A stretch of DNA of 21,396 nucleotides from an uncultured Eubacteriales bacterium (GCA_959602365.1 CAUGSS010000040.1:1-21396), one strand, 5' to 3'; positions 1-7,576 are shown, numbered from the stretch's first letter. Made by a program: numbers and translations. Notes: generated by a model from the letters alone, not told the origin.

Positions 1-103
1 TCCCCCCTTGTCATCCTGAGGAGCGGAGCGACGAAGGATCTTTCCACTGAGACTGAAAGCGAGCCGAAAGAAGATCCTTCGCTGCGCTCAGGATGACAGA
101 GGA
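1..103. repeat. REP/MITE-like hairpin repeat, copy 1
   Basis: The element begins with GTCATCCTGAGGAGCGGAGC at 10 and ends near 98 with CTGCGCTCAGGATGAC, the near reverse complement of its start. As RNA or single strand it would form a long imperfect hairpin. It recurs almost identically at 232-332 (offset 231 bp) and in a diverged form at 10638-10726. Short dispersed elements with GTCATCCTGAG ends are seen in many bacterial genomes; no transposase or coding function is visible. Open frames through it (for example 136-327) are by-products of the repeat. Confidence 0.85.
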
Positions 104-198
104 AAGGCGCTCAGGGTGAGAAAAAGAGCACTCAGGTGACAGAGGGCGGGGATGAGGATAGCATCGCTTCCACTTGGCATCCTAAGATGCGCAATGCC

Positions 199-332
199 CA
201 TCCCTCTGATATCCTGAGGCGCGGAGTTCCATCCCCCCTTGTCATCCTGAGGAGCGGAGCGACGAAGGATCTTTCCACTGAGACTGGAAGCGAGCCGAAA
301 GAAGATCCTTCGCTGCGCTCAGGATGACGGAG
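199..332. repeat. REP/MITE-like hairpin repeat, copy 2 with degenerate leader
   Basis: Positions 232-332 repeat 1-103 with very few differences. Just before it, 199-231 holds a decayed partial copy of the 5' end (ATATCCTGAGGCGCGGAG), so at least three units have accumulated here. The inverted ends lie at 241 and about 328. The near identity of copies 1 and 2 points to a recent duplication. Confidence 0.85.
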
Positions 333-420
333 AAAGGGCGCTCAGGATGACGGAGAAAGGGCGCTCAGGATGACGGAGAAAGGGCGCTCAGGATGACAGA
401 GGAAGGGCGCTCAGGATGAC
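321..420. repeat. 23-bp tandem repeat tail
   Basis: AGGATGAC recurs at 321, 344, 367, 390 and 413, an exact 23-bp period. The unit is AGGATGACGGAGAAAGGGCG plus CTC, with small changes in the fourth copy. The unit equals the 3' end of the hairpin element plus a short linker, so the tail looks like iterative amplification of the element's last bases. There are no unique spacers, so it is not a CRISPR array. The intervening 103-198 also holds decayed units. Confidence 0.85.
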
Positions 421-437
421 GGAGGAGCGCAGACGAA

Positions 438-472
438 AGGCGCGCCGCCATTCAGAGAACGGCGGCGCGCCT
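438..472 (-). terminator. Hairpin terminator of the ABC exporter operon
   Basis: Perfect 12-bp stem: AGGCGCGCCGCC at 438-449 and its complement at 461-472, with an 11-base loop. It lies about 110 bases past the stop of the last ABC gene. Read on the minus strand the stem is followed by TTTCGTC, a short and weak U-tract. It separates the operon from the repeat cluster. Confidence 0.65.
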
Positions 473-580
473 GGAATCCTGGACTGCCGGAAAACCAAAG
501 GGCGGGGAAAACACATCGGGGCCGGGCCGGCCCGGGGGCCGAAGGGGGAAGAGTGAAATAGGGCAAAAGAGCGAAATGGC

Positions 581-2524
581 TCAGGAGAGCTCGAACTGGC
601 CGGTGTAGAGCTGGTAATAGCGGCCCTTCAGCGCCAGCAGCTCCTGGTGGCTGCCCTTCTCCAGGATCTCGCCCCCCTCGATGACGGCGATGGCGTTGGA
701 GTTGCGGACGGTGGACAGCCGGTGGGCGATGACAAAGACGGTGCGGTGTTCCATCAGGGTGTCCATGCCCCGGCTGATCAGGGCTTCGGTCCGGGTGTCG
801 ATGGAGGAGGTGGCCTCGTCCAGCACCATCACCGGGGGATCGGCCACGGCCGCCCGGGCGATGGCCAGCAGCTGGCGCTGGCCCTGGGACAGGTTGGAGC
901 CGTCGCCGGTGACCATGGTCTGGTATCCGTGGGGAAGCCGGCGGATGAAGCTGTGGGCGTTGGCCGCCTTGGCGGCGGCAATGCACTCCTCGTCGGTGGC
1001 GTCCAGCCGGCCGTAGCGGATGTTGTCCAGGATGGTGCCGGTGAACAGGTGGGTGTCCTGGAGCACCGCGCCCAGGGAGCGGCGCAGGGAATCCTTTTCA
1101 ATCTCCCGCACATCGATGCCGTCATAGGTGATGGAGCCGGACTGGATCTCGTAGAACCGGTTGATCAGGTTGGTGATGGTGGTCTTGCCGGCGCCGGTGG
1201 ATCCCACAAAGGCGATCTTCTGGCCCGGCTTGGCGTAGACGTTGATGTGGTGGAGCACTTCCTTCTCGGGCACATAGCCGAAGCACACGTCGTGGAAGCG
1301 CACATCGCCCCGCAGGTCCACCAGCCGGAAGCCCCCCTGGGCGGCGGTGTCGGGCACCTTCCAGGCCCAGTGCTGGCGCTCGCCCTCGGGCTCCAGTCCC
1401 TCCCGTAGGGTGTCCCCCTCCCAGCGGGCGTGGACCAGGGTAACCTTGCCTTCATTCACCTCGGGCTGGGCGTCCATGACCTCGAAGATGCGCTCGGCGC
1501 CGGCCATGGCGGAGAGGATGGTGGTCATCTGCATGGAGATCTGGTTGATGGGCTGGGAGACCTGCTTGGCATAGGTCAGGAAGGAGACCAGGCCGCCCAC
1601 GTCAAAGCCGCTGAGTACGCTGAGCACGCCGCCTACCACGGCGGTAACCGCATAGCCCACGTTGGTGAGCTGGGCGCTCAGGGGCATCAGCATCATGGAA
1701 TAGGTGGTGGCCTTGGAGGCGGACACCCGGTAGTTTTCGTTGAGCTGGTTGAACTCGGCCCGGGTGGCGTCCTCATGGGTGAAGGCTTTGACCACCTTCA
1801 GGCCCTCGATGTTCTCCTGCACCGCGCCGTTGACGGCGCCCAGAGCCGCCTGCTGCTGGCGGTAGAATTTGCGGCTCAGACCGCCCAGCTTCTGGAACAG
1901 CACCAGAATGATGGCCAGCACTGCCAGGGTGATGAGGAACAGCAGCGGGCTGAGCACCAGCATCATCACCACTGTGCCGATAAAGGAGATGGCGCTGGAG
2001 AGCAGCTGGACCACGCTCTGCTCCAGGGCCAGCTGGACGTTGTCCGCGTCGTTGGTGAAGCGGCTCATGAGCTGGCCGTGGGGGTGCTGGTCAAAATAGC
2101 TCAGCGGGAGCTCCTGCAGCTTGTTGAAAAGATCCCGGCGCATGGCGTTGCACCCTTTTTGGGCCAGCTGGGCCATCAGATTGGCCTGCAGATAGGCACA
2201 GGCGGCCATGACCACATAGACCAGGCTCATCAGCAGGATGCCGGAGACTAGGCCGGGAAAGACGTTCTCACCGCTTCGGACCGCCTCAGTGAGGCCGTTG
2301 ATGATGGGGCGCAGGGCATAGGTGCCCGCCACCCCGGCCAGGCTGGACAGGACCACGCTGATCAGCGCCGCCACCAGACGGATGGGGCGGATGACCAGAT
2401 ACCGGAAGGTGCGCAGCACGGTGGCCTTCAGGTCCTTGGGCTTGCTGTAGCCGCCCCGGGGGCCGCTGCCGGGACCGGAGGGGCCTTTGGGCTGGGTGTC
2501 GATTTTTGCCTTTTCTTCTGCCAT
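581..2524 (-). CDS. ABC multidrug exporter half-transporter, catalytically complete subunit (TM288/BmrD-like)
   Basis: This 647-residue exporter half has an N-terminal transmembrane domain (about residues 40-340) and an ATPase domain (about 405-640). Visible motifs are Walker A GSTGAGKTT (about 441), Q-loop LQDTHLF (about 488), signature LSQGQ (about 545), Walker B VMVLDE with the catalytic Glu (about 570) and switch His in AHRLS (about 601). It probably pairs with the upstream gene to export drugs or other amphipathic compounds across the cytoplasmic membrane. The start ATG overlaps the stop of the upstream gene (TAATG), which implies translational coupling; the open frame extends further upstream but only inside that gene. 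Two oddities are a Gly/Pro/Lys-rich 35-residue N-terminus and a roughly 45-residue insert (about 358-403) between the two domains. Substrate unknown. Confidence 0.93.
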   Translation of the reverse strand: MAEEKAKIDTQPKGPSGPGSGPRGGYSKPKDLKATVLRTFRYLVIRPIRLVAALISVVLSSLAGVAGTYALRPIINGLTEAVRSGENVFPGLVSGILLMSLVYVVMAACAYLQANLMAQLAQKGCNAMRRDLFNKLQELPLSYFDQHPHGQLMSRFTNDADNVQLALEQSVVQLLSSAISFIGTVVMMLVLSPLLFLITLAVLAIILVLFQKLGGLSRKFYRQQQAALGAVNGAVQENIEGLKVVKAFTHEDATRAEFNQLNENYRVSASKATTYSMMLMPLSAQLTNVGYAVTAVVGGVLSVLSGFDVGGLVSFLTYAKQVSQPINQISMQMTTILSAMAGAERIFEVMDAQPEVNEGKVTLVHARWEGDTLREGLEPEGERQHWAWKVPDTAAQGGFRLVDLRGDVRFHDVCFGYVPEKEVLHHINVYAKPGQKIAFVGSTGAGKTTITNLINRFYEIQSGSITYDGIDVREIEKDSLRRSLGAVLQDTHLFTGTILDNIRYGRLDATDEECIAAAKAANAHSFIRRLPHGYQTMVTGDGSNLSQGQRQLLAIARAAVADPPVMVLDEATSSIDTRTEALISRGMDTLMEHRTVFVIAHRLSTVRNSNAIAVIEGGEILEKGSHQELLALKGRYYQLYTGQFELS

Positions 2525-4260
2525 TACTGCTGCACTCCTTCCTGCTGGGACCAGTAGATCTCCTGATAGATCGCGTTGCCGGCCATCAGCTCGTCGTGGG
2601 TGCCCAGGCCGGCGATGGTGCCCTCGTCCAGCACCAGGATCTGGTCGGCGTTCTGGACGGAGGAGATGCGCTGGGCGATGAGGATGACGGTGGTGTCCTT
2701 CAGGTTGTCCTGGAAAGACTGGCGGATCTTGGCCTCGGTGGCGGAGTCCACGGCGGAGGTGGAGTCGTCCAGAATCAGCACAGCCGGGTGACGCAGCATG
2801 GCCCGGGCGATGCACAGCCGCTGCTTCTGGCCGCCGGAGACGTTGACACCGCCCTGCTCCAGGTGGGTGTCGAAGCCGTAGGGGAAGCTCATGATAAAGT
2901 CATAGGCCTGGGCGTCCTTGGCGGCCTGGATGATCTGTTCCTCGGTGGCGTTGGGGTCGCCCCAGAGCAGGTTTTCCCGGATGGTGCCGGAGAACAGCAC
3001 ATTGTTTTGCAGCACCATGCCGATGCGCTGCCGCAGCTCTTCCACCGGATAGTCCCGCACGTCCACCCCGTCCAGCAGCACCGCGCCGCCGGTGACGTCG
3101 TAGAAGCGGGGAATCAGGTTGACCAGGGAGGATTTGCCCATGCCGGTGCCCCCCACGATGGCCAGCACCTGGCCGGGCTGGGCGGTGAAGCTGATGCCGC
3201 TGAGCACGTCCTCTCCGCCGTCGTCGCCGGAGTAGCGGAAGCGCACGTCCCGGAACTCCACCTTGCCCCGGGGGGCGGGCAGGTCGCTGGGCAGATCGGC
3301 GCCATCCTGGATGGAGGGCTCGGTGTCGATGACCTCGAAGATACGCTTGGCGCAGGCGCTGGCCCGGACATACTGGAGCAGCACCATGGCCAGCATCATG
3401 ATGGAGATCAAAATATTAAAGATGTAAGTGACGATGGAGGACAGGGTGCCCACCTCCAGATTGCCCGAGAGCACCATATGGCCGCCGAAGTAGAGCACCA
3501 GAGCGGTCACAGTGGTGATGCCCATCATCATGATGGGCTGCTGCAGAATGACGGTGAGCACTGCTTTCAGGCCGGCCCGGGTGAACTCGTCGTTGGCGGT
3601 CTGGAATTTCTGCTGTTCAAACTCCTCCCGCACATAGGATTTGACCACCCGGATCCCCACCAGATTTTCCTGAACTTTTTCATTCATGGCGTCGATCTTG
3701 CTCTGCATCAGCTCGAACAGGGGATGACATTTGTACATCAGCAGGCCGATGGCGCCGCCGATGATGGGGATGGCCGCCACCAGGATCAGGGCCAGCCGCC
3801 ACTCCATGGTGAACAGCACCACCAGGGAGACCACGATCATGGTCAGGGTGCGGAACATCATCCGGATCATCATCATGGTGAAGTTCTGGATATTGGTGAT
3901 GTCGTTGGTGAGCCGGGTGATCAGGGAGGCGGAGGAAAAGCGGTCGATGTCCGCAAAGGAAAAGCGGCTGATTTTCTCGAATTCAGCCCGGCGGATGTTG
4001 GCGCCGATGCCGATGGAGCCGTAAGAGCCGAACTTGGCCCCGAAGGCCCCCAGGAACACCGCCGTGATGGCCAGCAGGAGCATGTACAGCCCGATGCGGT
4101 AGATCACGCTGAGATTGCCCGTCATAATGCCGTCGTCAATGATTTTGGCGATGAGCAGGGGCAGGGCCAGCTCCCCCGCGGTCTCCAGCATGACGAAGAC
4201 AGGGGAGAGAAACACATAGTGCTTGTATGCCCCGCAATAGGAGAAGATGCGTTTTACCAT
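2524..4260 (-). CDS. ABC multidrug exporter half-transporter, degenerate-site subunit (TM287/BmrC-like)
   Basis: A 578-residue half-transporter with six predicted membrane spans in the first 320 residues and a C-terminal ATPase domain. Walker A is GGTGMGKSS (about 370) and the signature is VSGGQ (about 474). The catalytic Glu after Walker B is replaced by Asp (LILDDSTS, about 499) and the switch His by Gln (IAQRISS, about 531). This pair of substitutions is the hallmark of the degenerate site in heterodimeric exporters such as TM287/288, BmrCD and LmrCD, and the complete partner is the next gene, overlapping by one base. AGGAAAGGAAG precedes the ATG. It starts 3 bases after the marR stop, so it is co-transcribed with that regulator. 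Heterodimeric efflux pump is a strong inference; substrate unknown. Confidence 0.94.
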   Translation of the reverse strand: MVKRIFSYCGAYKHYVFLSPVFVMLETAGELALPLLIAKIIDDGIMTGNLSVIYRIGLYMLLLAITAVFLGAFGAKFGSYGSIGIGANIRRAEFEKISRFSFADIDRFSSASLITRLTNDITNIQNFTMMMIRMMFRTLTMIVVSLVVLFTMEWRLALILVAAIPIIGGAIGLLMYKCHPLFELMQSKIDAMNEKVQENLVGIRVVKSYVREEFEQQKFQTANDEFTRAGLKAVLTVILQQPIMMMGITTVTALVLYFGGHMVLSGNLEVGTLSSIVTYIFNILISIMMLAMVLLQYVRASACAKRIFEVIDTEPSIQDGADLPSDLPAPRGKVEFRDVRFRYSGDDGGEDVLSGISFTAQPGQVLAIVGGTGMGKSSLVNLIPRFYDVTGGAVLLDGVDVRDYPVEELRQRIGMVLQNNVLFSGTIRENLLWGDPNATEEQIIQAAKDAQAYDFIMSFPYGFDTHLEQGGVNVSGGQKQRLCIARAMLRHPAVLILDDSTSAVDSATEAKIRQSFQDNLKDTTVILIAQRISSVQNADQILVLDEGTIAGLGTHDELMAGNAIYQEIYWSQQEGVQQ

Positions 4261-4263
4261 GGT

Positions 4264-4764
4264 TTACTTCCTTTCCTGAGGTGGATTGTGCGCGCCCTCC
4301 GGGGCGTCCCAGATGGCCTCCAGGTTCTGAAGCATCCGGCGCAGAAAAGCCTTGACCTGCTCTACCTCCTGGCGGGTGAAGCCGGCGTAGAGCTGTTCGT
4401 CCACCATGTCGAAGGCCTCCCGGCAGCGCTGGACCGCGTCAATCCCCTTCTGGGTGATGTGCACCAGCTTGCAGCGGCCGTCCCGCTGGTCGGACTGCTT
4501 GGTGACATAGCCGTTGCGCTCCAGGCTTTTGAGGCTGGCCGCCATGGTGGCCGGGGAGATGTGCAGCGCATCCGCCAGTTCCCGCTGGTTGATGCTGCCC
4601 CCGGCCTGTTCCGCCAGATGGATCAGCGCCTTGGGCTGGCTGACGTCCTGAAGTCCCAGCTGGGCCAGGGCGGACAGCAGCGCCCCCCGGTGGGCCCGGT
4701 GAACATCATGGAACAGCATGGATTCCTCTGAGGGCATGTTGGGGGCCATGGTGGTGGGAAGCAT
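4264..4764 (-). CDS. MarR-family transcriptional regulator of the ABC exporter operon
   Basis: 166 residues, the usual MarR length. The winged helix-turn-helix is seen around residues 50-105 (NQRELADALHISPATMAASL followed by the wing with DQRDGRCKLVHIT). The chosen ATG (MLPTTMAPN) has GAGGTG eight bases upstream. The frame stays open further upstream, but only through AT-rich operator DNA, so a longer start is rejected. It is the first gene of the operon with the two ABC genes, the classic layout for a local repressor that senses pump substrates. It probably represses its own promoter through the boxes at 4796-4839. Confidence 0.92.
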   Translation of the reverse strand: MLPTTMAPNMPSEESMLFHDVHRAHRGALLSALAQLGLQDVSQPKALIHLAEQAGGSINQRELADALHISPATMAASLKSLERNGYVTKQSDQRDGRCKLVHITQKGIDAVQRCREAFDMVDEQLYAGFTRQEVEQVKAFLRRMLQNLEAIWDAPEGAHNPPQERK

Positions 4765-4795
4765 GGGGAAGACACCTCGCTTTCCAAAAATAATT

Positions 4796-4839
4796 TGCAG
4801 GCATATAATTCGCCTGCATATAATATGCCTGCGTATTAT
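4796..4839. promoter_or_regulatory. Triple GCCTGC box, likely MarR operator
   Basis: Three related boxes are packed in 44 bp. TGCAGGC at 4796-4802 and GCCTGCA at 4812-4818 form a perfect inverted repeat around 9 bases. GCCTGCATATAAT (4812) repeats as GCCTGCGTATTAT (4827) 15 bp later. The boxes lie at and just downstream of the -10 of the marR promoter, where a bound repressor would block transcription. Assignment to the adjacent MarR protein is inference from position. Confidence 0.7.
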
Positions 4840-4866
4840 TTTACTGCGAGTGACAGATAATGTCAA
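4838..4866 (-). promoter_or_regulatory. Promoter of the marR-ABC operon
   Basis: On the minus strand TTGACA (4861-4866) is followed after exactly 17 bases by TAAAAT (4838-4843). This is a near-consensus housekeeping promoter, with the start of transcription expected around 4831, inside the operator boxes. Confidence 0.8.
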
Positions 4867-4897
4867 CACAGCGGCACCAAAAAAACGGAGGAAAATT

Positions 4898-4911
4898 AGA
4901 ACAAATGTTTG
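4898..4911. promoter_or_regulatory. SOS box (LexA operator)
   Basis: AGAACAAATGTTTG closely matches the Gram-positive LexA consensus CGAACRNRYGTTYC, with GAAC and GTTT half-sites around four bases. It overlaps the -35 region of the lexA promoter, so LexA very likely represses itself. Confidence 0.85.
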
Positions 4912-4937
4912 CTTTTTTGCACAAAGTATGCTATGAT
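4909..4937 (+). promoter_or_regulatory. lexA promoter
   Basis: TTGCTT (4909-4914), a 17-base spacer and TATGAT (4932-4937) lie 40 bases before the lexA ATG. The -35 is partly covered by the SOS box. Confidence 0.75.
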
Positions 4938-4976
4938 GCAGACAGGAGTTACTAAAATTCGTGAGGAGGGTGCCCC

Positions 4977-5576
4977 ATGATCCAGCTTTCGCCGAAGCAG
5001 GCCCGCATTTATGAGTTCATCCTGTCCTTCACCCAGGAGAACGGCTATCCCCCGTCGGTGCGGGAGATTGCCGACGCGGTGGGGCTCAAAAGTCCGTCCA
5101 CCGTCCACTTTCACCTGAAGAGCCTGGAGGAAGCCGGCGTGATCACCCGGGGGGCCGGCAAGACCCGGGCCATCACCGCGGTGCACCAGATGGAGCGCCC
5201 GCCGGTTGCCCCGGAGGCCCGGGTGCCGGTGCTGGGCAATGTGGCCGCCGGAGAGCCCATTCTGGCCGAGGAGCTGGTGGAGGAATATATTCCCTTTGAC
5301 GCCTCGGGAGAGGACTGCTTTGCCCTGCGCATCCGGGGGGAGAGCATGATCGGCGCAGGCATCCTGCCCGGGGACCTGGTCATCGTCCGGCGGCAGCCCA
5401 CCGCCCTCAACGGGGAGATCGTCATCGCCCTGATCGGGGACGAGGCCACCTGCAAGCGCTTTTCCCGGAAAAACGGCCGGGTCTGGCTGCTGCCGGAAAA
5501 TGAGGACTATGAGCCCATCGACGGCACCTTTGCCCGCATCCTGGGCAAGGTCATCGGGTTGCAGCGCCGCTATTGA
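4977..5576 (+). CDS. lexA: LexA repressor / SOS autoprotease
   Basis: 199 residues, a normal LexA length. The N-terminal winged helix (about 1-65) contains PPSVREIADAVGLKSPSTVH, the DNA-recognition part. The C-terminal peptidase has the Ala91-Gly92 self-cleavage bond in VAAGEP, nucleophile Ser123 in RGESMIGAG and general base Lys160 in ATCKRF. All catalytic parts are present, so RecA-stimulated self-cleavage should work. GAGGAGG lies eight bases before the ATG. It is divergent from marR, with an SOS box in its promoter. The frequent neighbour yneA is absent; the next gene is a NUDIX hydrolase 234 bases away. Confidence 0.97.
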   Translation: MIQLSPKQARIYEFILSFTQENGYPPSVREIADAVGLKSPSTVHFHLKSLEEAGVITRGAGKTRAITAVHQMERPPVAPEARVPVLGNVAAGEPILAEELVEEYIPFDASGEDCFALRIRGESMIGAGILPGDLVIVRRQPTALNGEIVIALIGDEATCKRFSRKNGRVWLLPENEDYEPIDGTFARILGKVIGLQRRY

Positions 5577-5637
5577 TGGCCTCCGCTGCTCCGGCGGGAC
5601 GGCCGGAGCGGGCGCATCCTGTGGAAACAAGAGATAA

Positions 5638-5662
5638 CGCCCCCGGCCGGCGGCCGGGGGCG
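5638..5662 (+). terminator. GC-rich hairpin after lexA
   Basis: Perfect 11-bp stem CGCCCCCGGCC / GGCCGGGGGCG with a three-base loop, 62 bases past the lexA stop. No U-tract follows, so it may be a weak terminator or an mRNA 3'-end stabiliser rather than a standard intrinsic terminator. The rest of 5577-5809 shows no gene. Confidence 0.5.
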
Positions 5663-5809
5663 TCTGCCTGCGGAGCCGGAGAGGGCTGCAGAGGCAAAGG
5701 ACTGGGCGGGGAAAACGGGTTTCCCCTGGGCAAAAGGGCCGGGTGGACGGGGCGTTCCCCCGCCGGCTCGGCGCCCGCCGCCCCAGGGCCGGGAGGAGGC
5801 GTTTTCAGC

Positions 5810-6250
5810 ATGGTAGAAGTGAGGTTTTATGACCGGGTCGACGATCACCTGCTGCAATTCGCGGTGATCGTTGCGCAGACCCGGGGCAAGTGGGTGTTTT
5901 GCAAGCACAGGGAACGGGACACCTATGAGGTGCCCGGCGGCCACAGGGAGCAGGGCGAGGATATTCTCGCCGCGGCCAAACGGGAATTGCGGGAGGAGAC
6001 CGGCGCCGCAGCGTTTCGGATAGAACCTGTCTGCGTCTATTCTGTCAGGGGAAAGACCAGGGTCAGCAAGAGCGGGGAGGATGAGACCTTCGGCATGCTG
6101 TTCGCCGCGGAAATCTATGCGTTTGAACCATTGCACAGCGAGATAGAGCGCATTTTGATCACAGACCGCTTGACAGACGTGGACCGCTGGACCTATCCGC
6201 AGATTCAGCCCAAATTGCTGGAAGAGGTGCAGAAGAGAGGGTATTTGTGA
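5810..6250 (+). CDS. NUDIX hydrolase
   Basis: 146 residues. The full Nudix box GX5EX7REUXEEXGU is present at residues 44-66 (GHREQGEDILAAAKRELREE, then TGA), giving the Mg-binding glutamates for pyrophosphate hydrolysis of a nucleoside diphosphate derivative. The start MVEVRFYD has GGGAGGAGG upstream; the frame is open back to 5573 but the extra 79 codons are low-complexity Gly/Pro/Arg and cover the lexA hairpin, so they are not counted. Substrate cannot be read from the sequence; candidates are oxidised nucleotides or nucleotide sugars. It is a monocistronic unit followed by a strong terminator. Confidence 0.9.
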   Translation: MVEVRFYDRVDDHLLQFAVIVAQTRGKWVFCKHRERDTYEVPGGHREQGEDILAAAKRELREETGAAAFRIEPVCVYSVRGKTRVSKSGEDETFGMLFAAEIYAFEPLHSEIERILITDRLTDVDRWTYPQIQPKLLEEVQKRGYL

Positions 6251-6310
6251 GAGGCGTTTCACAGTCCCGGCCGGGCGGCTGGGGCGCTTGCCCCGGCGGG
6301 AGAGATAGAG

Positions 6311-6352
6311 AGGCCCGCCCCGGAGGTCTGTCCGGGGCGGGCCTTCTTCCGT
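6311..6352 (+). terminator. Intrinsic terminator of the NUDIX gene
   Basis: A 14-bp perfect stem (AGGCCCGCCCCGGA at 6311-6324, complement at 6331-6344) with a GGTCTG loop and a T-rich tail TTCTTCCGTTCT. It lies 61 bases past the NUDIX stop. Confidence 0.85.
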
Positions 6353-6421
6353 TCTGCTGCCGGCGGATCCGGGGCGCTCAGCTGCCGGAGCGAGTGACCA
6401 TGTGTTGCCGGAGTGGAAGTT

Positions 6422-6449
6422 ATACCGGCGTCACTTCCGGTATTTTTTC
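6422..6449 (+). terminator. Second plus-strand terminator inside the 3' end of the DUF3784 gene
   Basis: ATACCGG (6422-6428) and CCGGTAT (6437-6443) form a stem followed directly by TTTTTT on the plus strand. The sequence also encodes the last codons (KKYRK) of the minus-strand gene. It would stop plus-strand read-through from the NUDIX side. Confidence 0.5.
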
Positions 6450-6757
6450 GGATTCAGCTTTGGCACCAGGATGGACAGCAGCACCATGGCCCCGATGAGC
6501 CCCAGCCCGGCGCACAGGATCCGGTCGCTGTCGTTGAAGCTGCCGTAGAGCAGCAGGAACACCCCCACCCCGCAAAAGACCACGCACCGGCCCAACAGGT
6601 GACACATGGCCTCCCGGTTGCAGGTCTCCTTTTGTTCTCTGGGCATGGTGTTCCACCCGGCCAGGAACCAGGTGCCCTTCTGGCGGTAGATGGCCGCGCC
6701 CCACAGCACCATCCCCCAGGAGAGGGCCAGGGTGAGAATGATTTCGAACAGGCTCAT
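6431..6757 (-). CDS. DUF3784 family small membrane protein
   Basis: 108 residues with a hydrophobic N-terminal helix (about 3-22), a conserved-looking soluble loop FLAGWNTMPREQKETCNR and two further helices (about 57-72 and 80-100), ending in a basic KLNPKKYRK tail. The pattern 'AGxNTM..EEK' after the first helix is typical of DUF3784, a family of unknown function common in Bacillota. AAAGGAG stands eight bases before the ATG. It lies downstream of the TIGR04076 gene in the same direction (106-base gap) and may share its transcript. No function is proposed. Confidence 0.8.
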   Translation of the reverse strand: MSLFEIILTLALSWGMVLWGAAIYRQKGTWFLAGWNTMPREQKETCNREAMCHLLGRCVVFCGVGVFLLLYGSFNDSDRILCAGLGLIGAMVLLSILVPKLNPKKYRK

Positions 6758-6863
6758 AGTTTGACTCCTTTCAGCGTGGGGCGCGCTGGACGGCCCGCTG
6801 TGCCGGGAGGGCGCGCCTTTGGAGAGGTCAGGCGCTGTGCCGGGAGACGCCCTGCCGCCCCGG

Positions 6864-7274
6864 TCAGCCGGTGTAGGCGTCCTGAGGGGAGTTCTCGAAG
6901 TGCTGGGCGGCCAGCCACCGGCGCTCCTCCTCGGTCTCCGGCAGGTCGATCCGCTCGATTTTGAAGATCACCGGCCGGGTGCCGTCGTTGCAGCAGGCAA
7001 TCATCATCCGGTCATCCCGGGTCCACTTGCGCATGATGGCGCCCCCCTGGAGGGCGGCGTAGACGTATCGGCTGATGGCGTCCCAGGCCTCTCCGCAGAA
7101 CCTGCCGTTCATCAGGTGGTAGAAGTCGTCCTGCTCCGGGGTGCGCTGGAGCAGGAAGGTGTCTCCGGGCTGAAAGCAGGGACAGGGGCCTGACTTGGGG
7201 TCGGCCAGATACTGCTCCTGCAGTTCGGGAAAGACCTTGGTCTCCAACACGGTGATTCTGCACTGGTATTGCAT
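6864..7274 (-). CDS. TIGR04076 family protein
   Basis: 136 residues. It shows the family's conserved features: an N-terminal CRITVLETK strand, a GPCPCF cysteine pair (about 31), FCGEAWDAI (about 60), then MIACCNDGTRPVIFKIERID (about 92-111) with a second cysteine pair. The arrangement suggests metal or redox chemistry, but no activity has been settled for the family as far as I know. GGAGGGAGGAACC precedes the ATG. The frame is open upstream to about 7625, but that part is Pro/Gly-rich and overlaps the promoter, so it is excluded. The cysteines and length are intact. Confidence 0.85.
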   Translation of the reverse strand: MQYQCRITVLETKVFPELQEQYLADPKSGPCPCFQPGDTFLLQRTPEQDDFYHLMNGRFCGEAWDAISRYVYAALQGGAIMRKWTRDDRMMIACCNDGTRPVIFKIERIDLPETEEERRWLAAQHFENSPQDAYTG

Positions 7275-7401
7275 TGTGGTTCCTCCCTCCTGCCGGCCCG
7301 GCCGGCGCTGTGTGTTGTCCGGTGCAAAGCTGCCCCCGCCGCCCGGGCCGGGGGCTTGGCGGGGGGGCGGGGCGAGCTGTCCCGCCCCGTCCCTCTTGTC
7401 C

Positions 7402-7430
7402 ATGATACCACAGACCGCCGGGGTTGAAAA
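7402..7430 (-). promoter_or_regulatory. Extended -10 promoter of the TIGR04076 gene
   Basis: On the minus strand TTTTCA (7425-7430), 17 bases, then TATCAT (7402-7407) preceded by TGG, giving an extended -10. This predicts a leader of about 120 bases before the ATG at 7274, which is very G/C-rich and likely folded. Confidence 0.6.
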
Positions 7431-7576
7431 GCCCCCCGGCGGCCAGAGGCAGGATGTCTTTTGTGTCCCTCCGTCGAAAACGGATCGCGCCATAAAAGAA
7501 AAGAAGATCATCTTGCATGGGAAGAAGCCCTCGGCAGAGTTTCGCCGTCCGCAGACGGCGAAATAAAGTGCAATCA

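Noticed and set aside
136..327. 63-codon open frame in the left repeat cluster
   Set aside because: It reads through two copies of the dispersed repeat and has no ribosome site or recognisable product.
321..420. Possible CRISPR array
   Set aside because: The 23-bp units are directly adjacent with no unique spacers and no cas genes are in the window; it is a simple tandem repeat.
2506..4731. A 741-codon open frame antisense to the ABC and marR genes
   Set aside because: Same shadow effect; the opposite strand carries complete ABC transporter motifs and the frame shows no motif of its own. Similar shadows at 7946-9283 (+), 13513-14793 (-), 14820-16301 (-) and 17693-19462 (-) are rejected for the same reason.
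5573..5809. Longer start for the NUDIX gene directly overlapping the lexA stop
   Set aside because: The extra 79 residues are low-complexity, cover the lexA hairpin and lack family similarity, while the internal ATG at 5810 has a strong GGGAGGAGG site.
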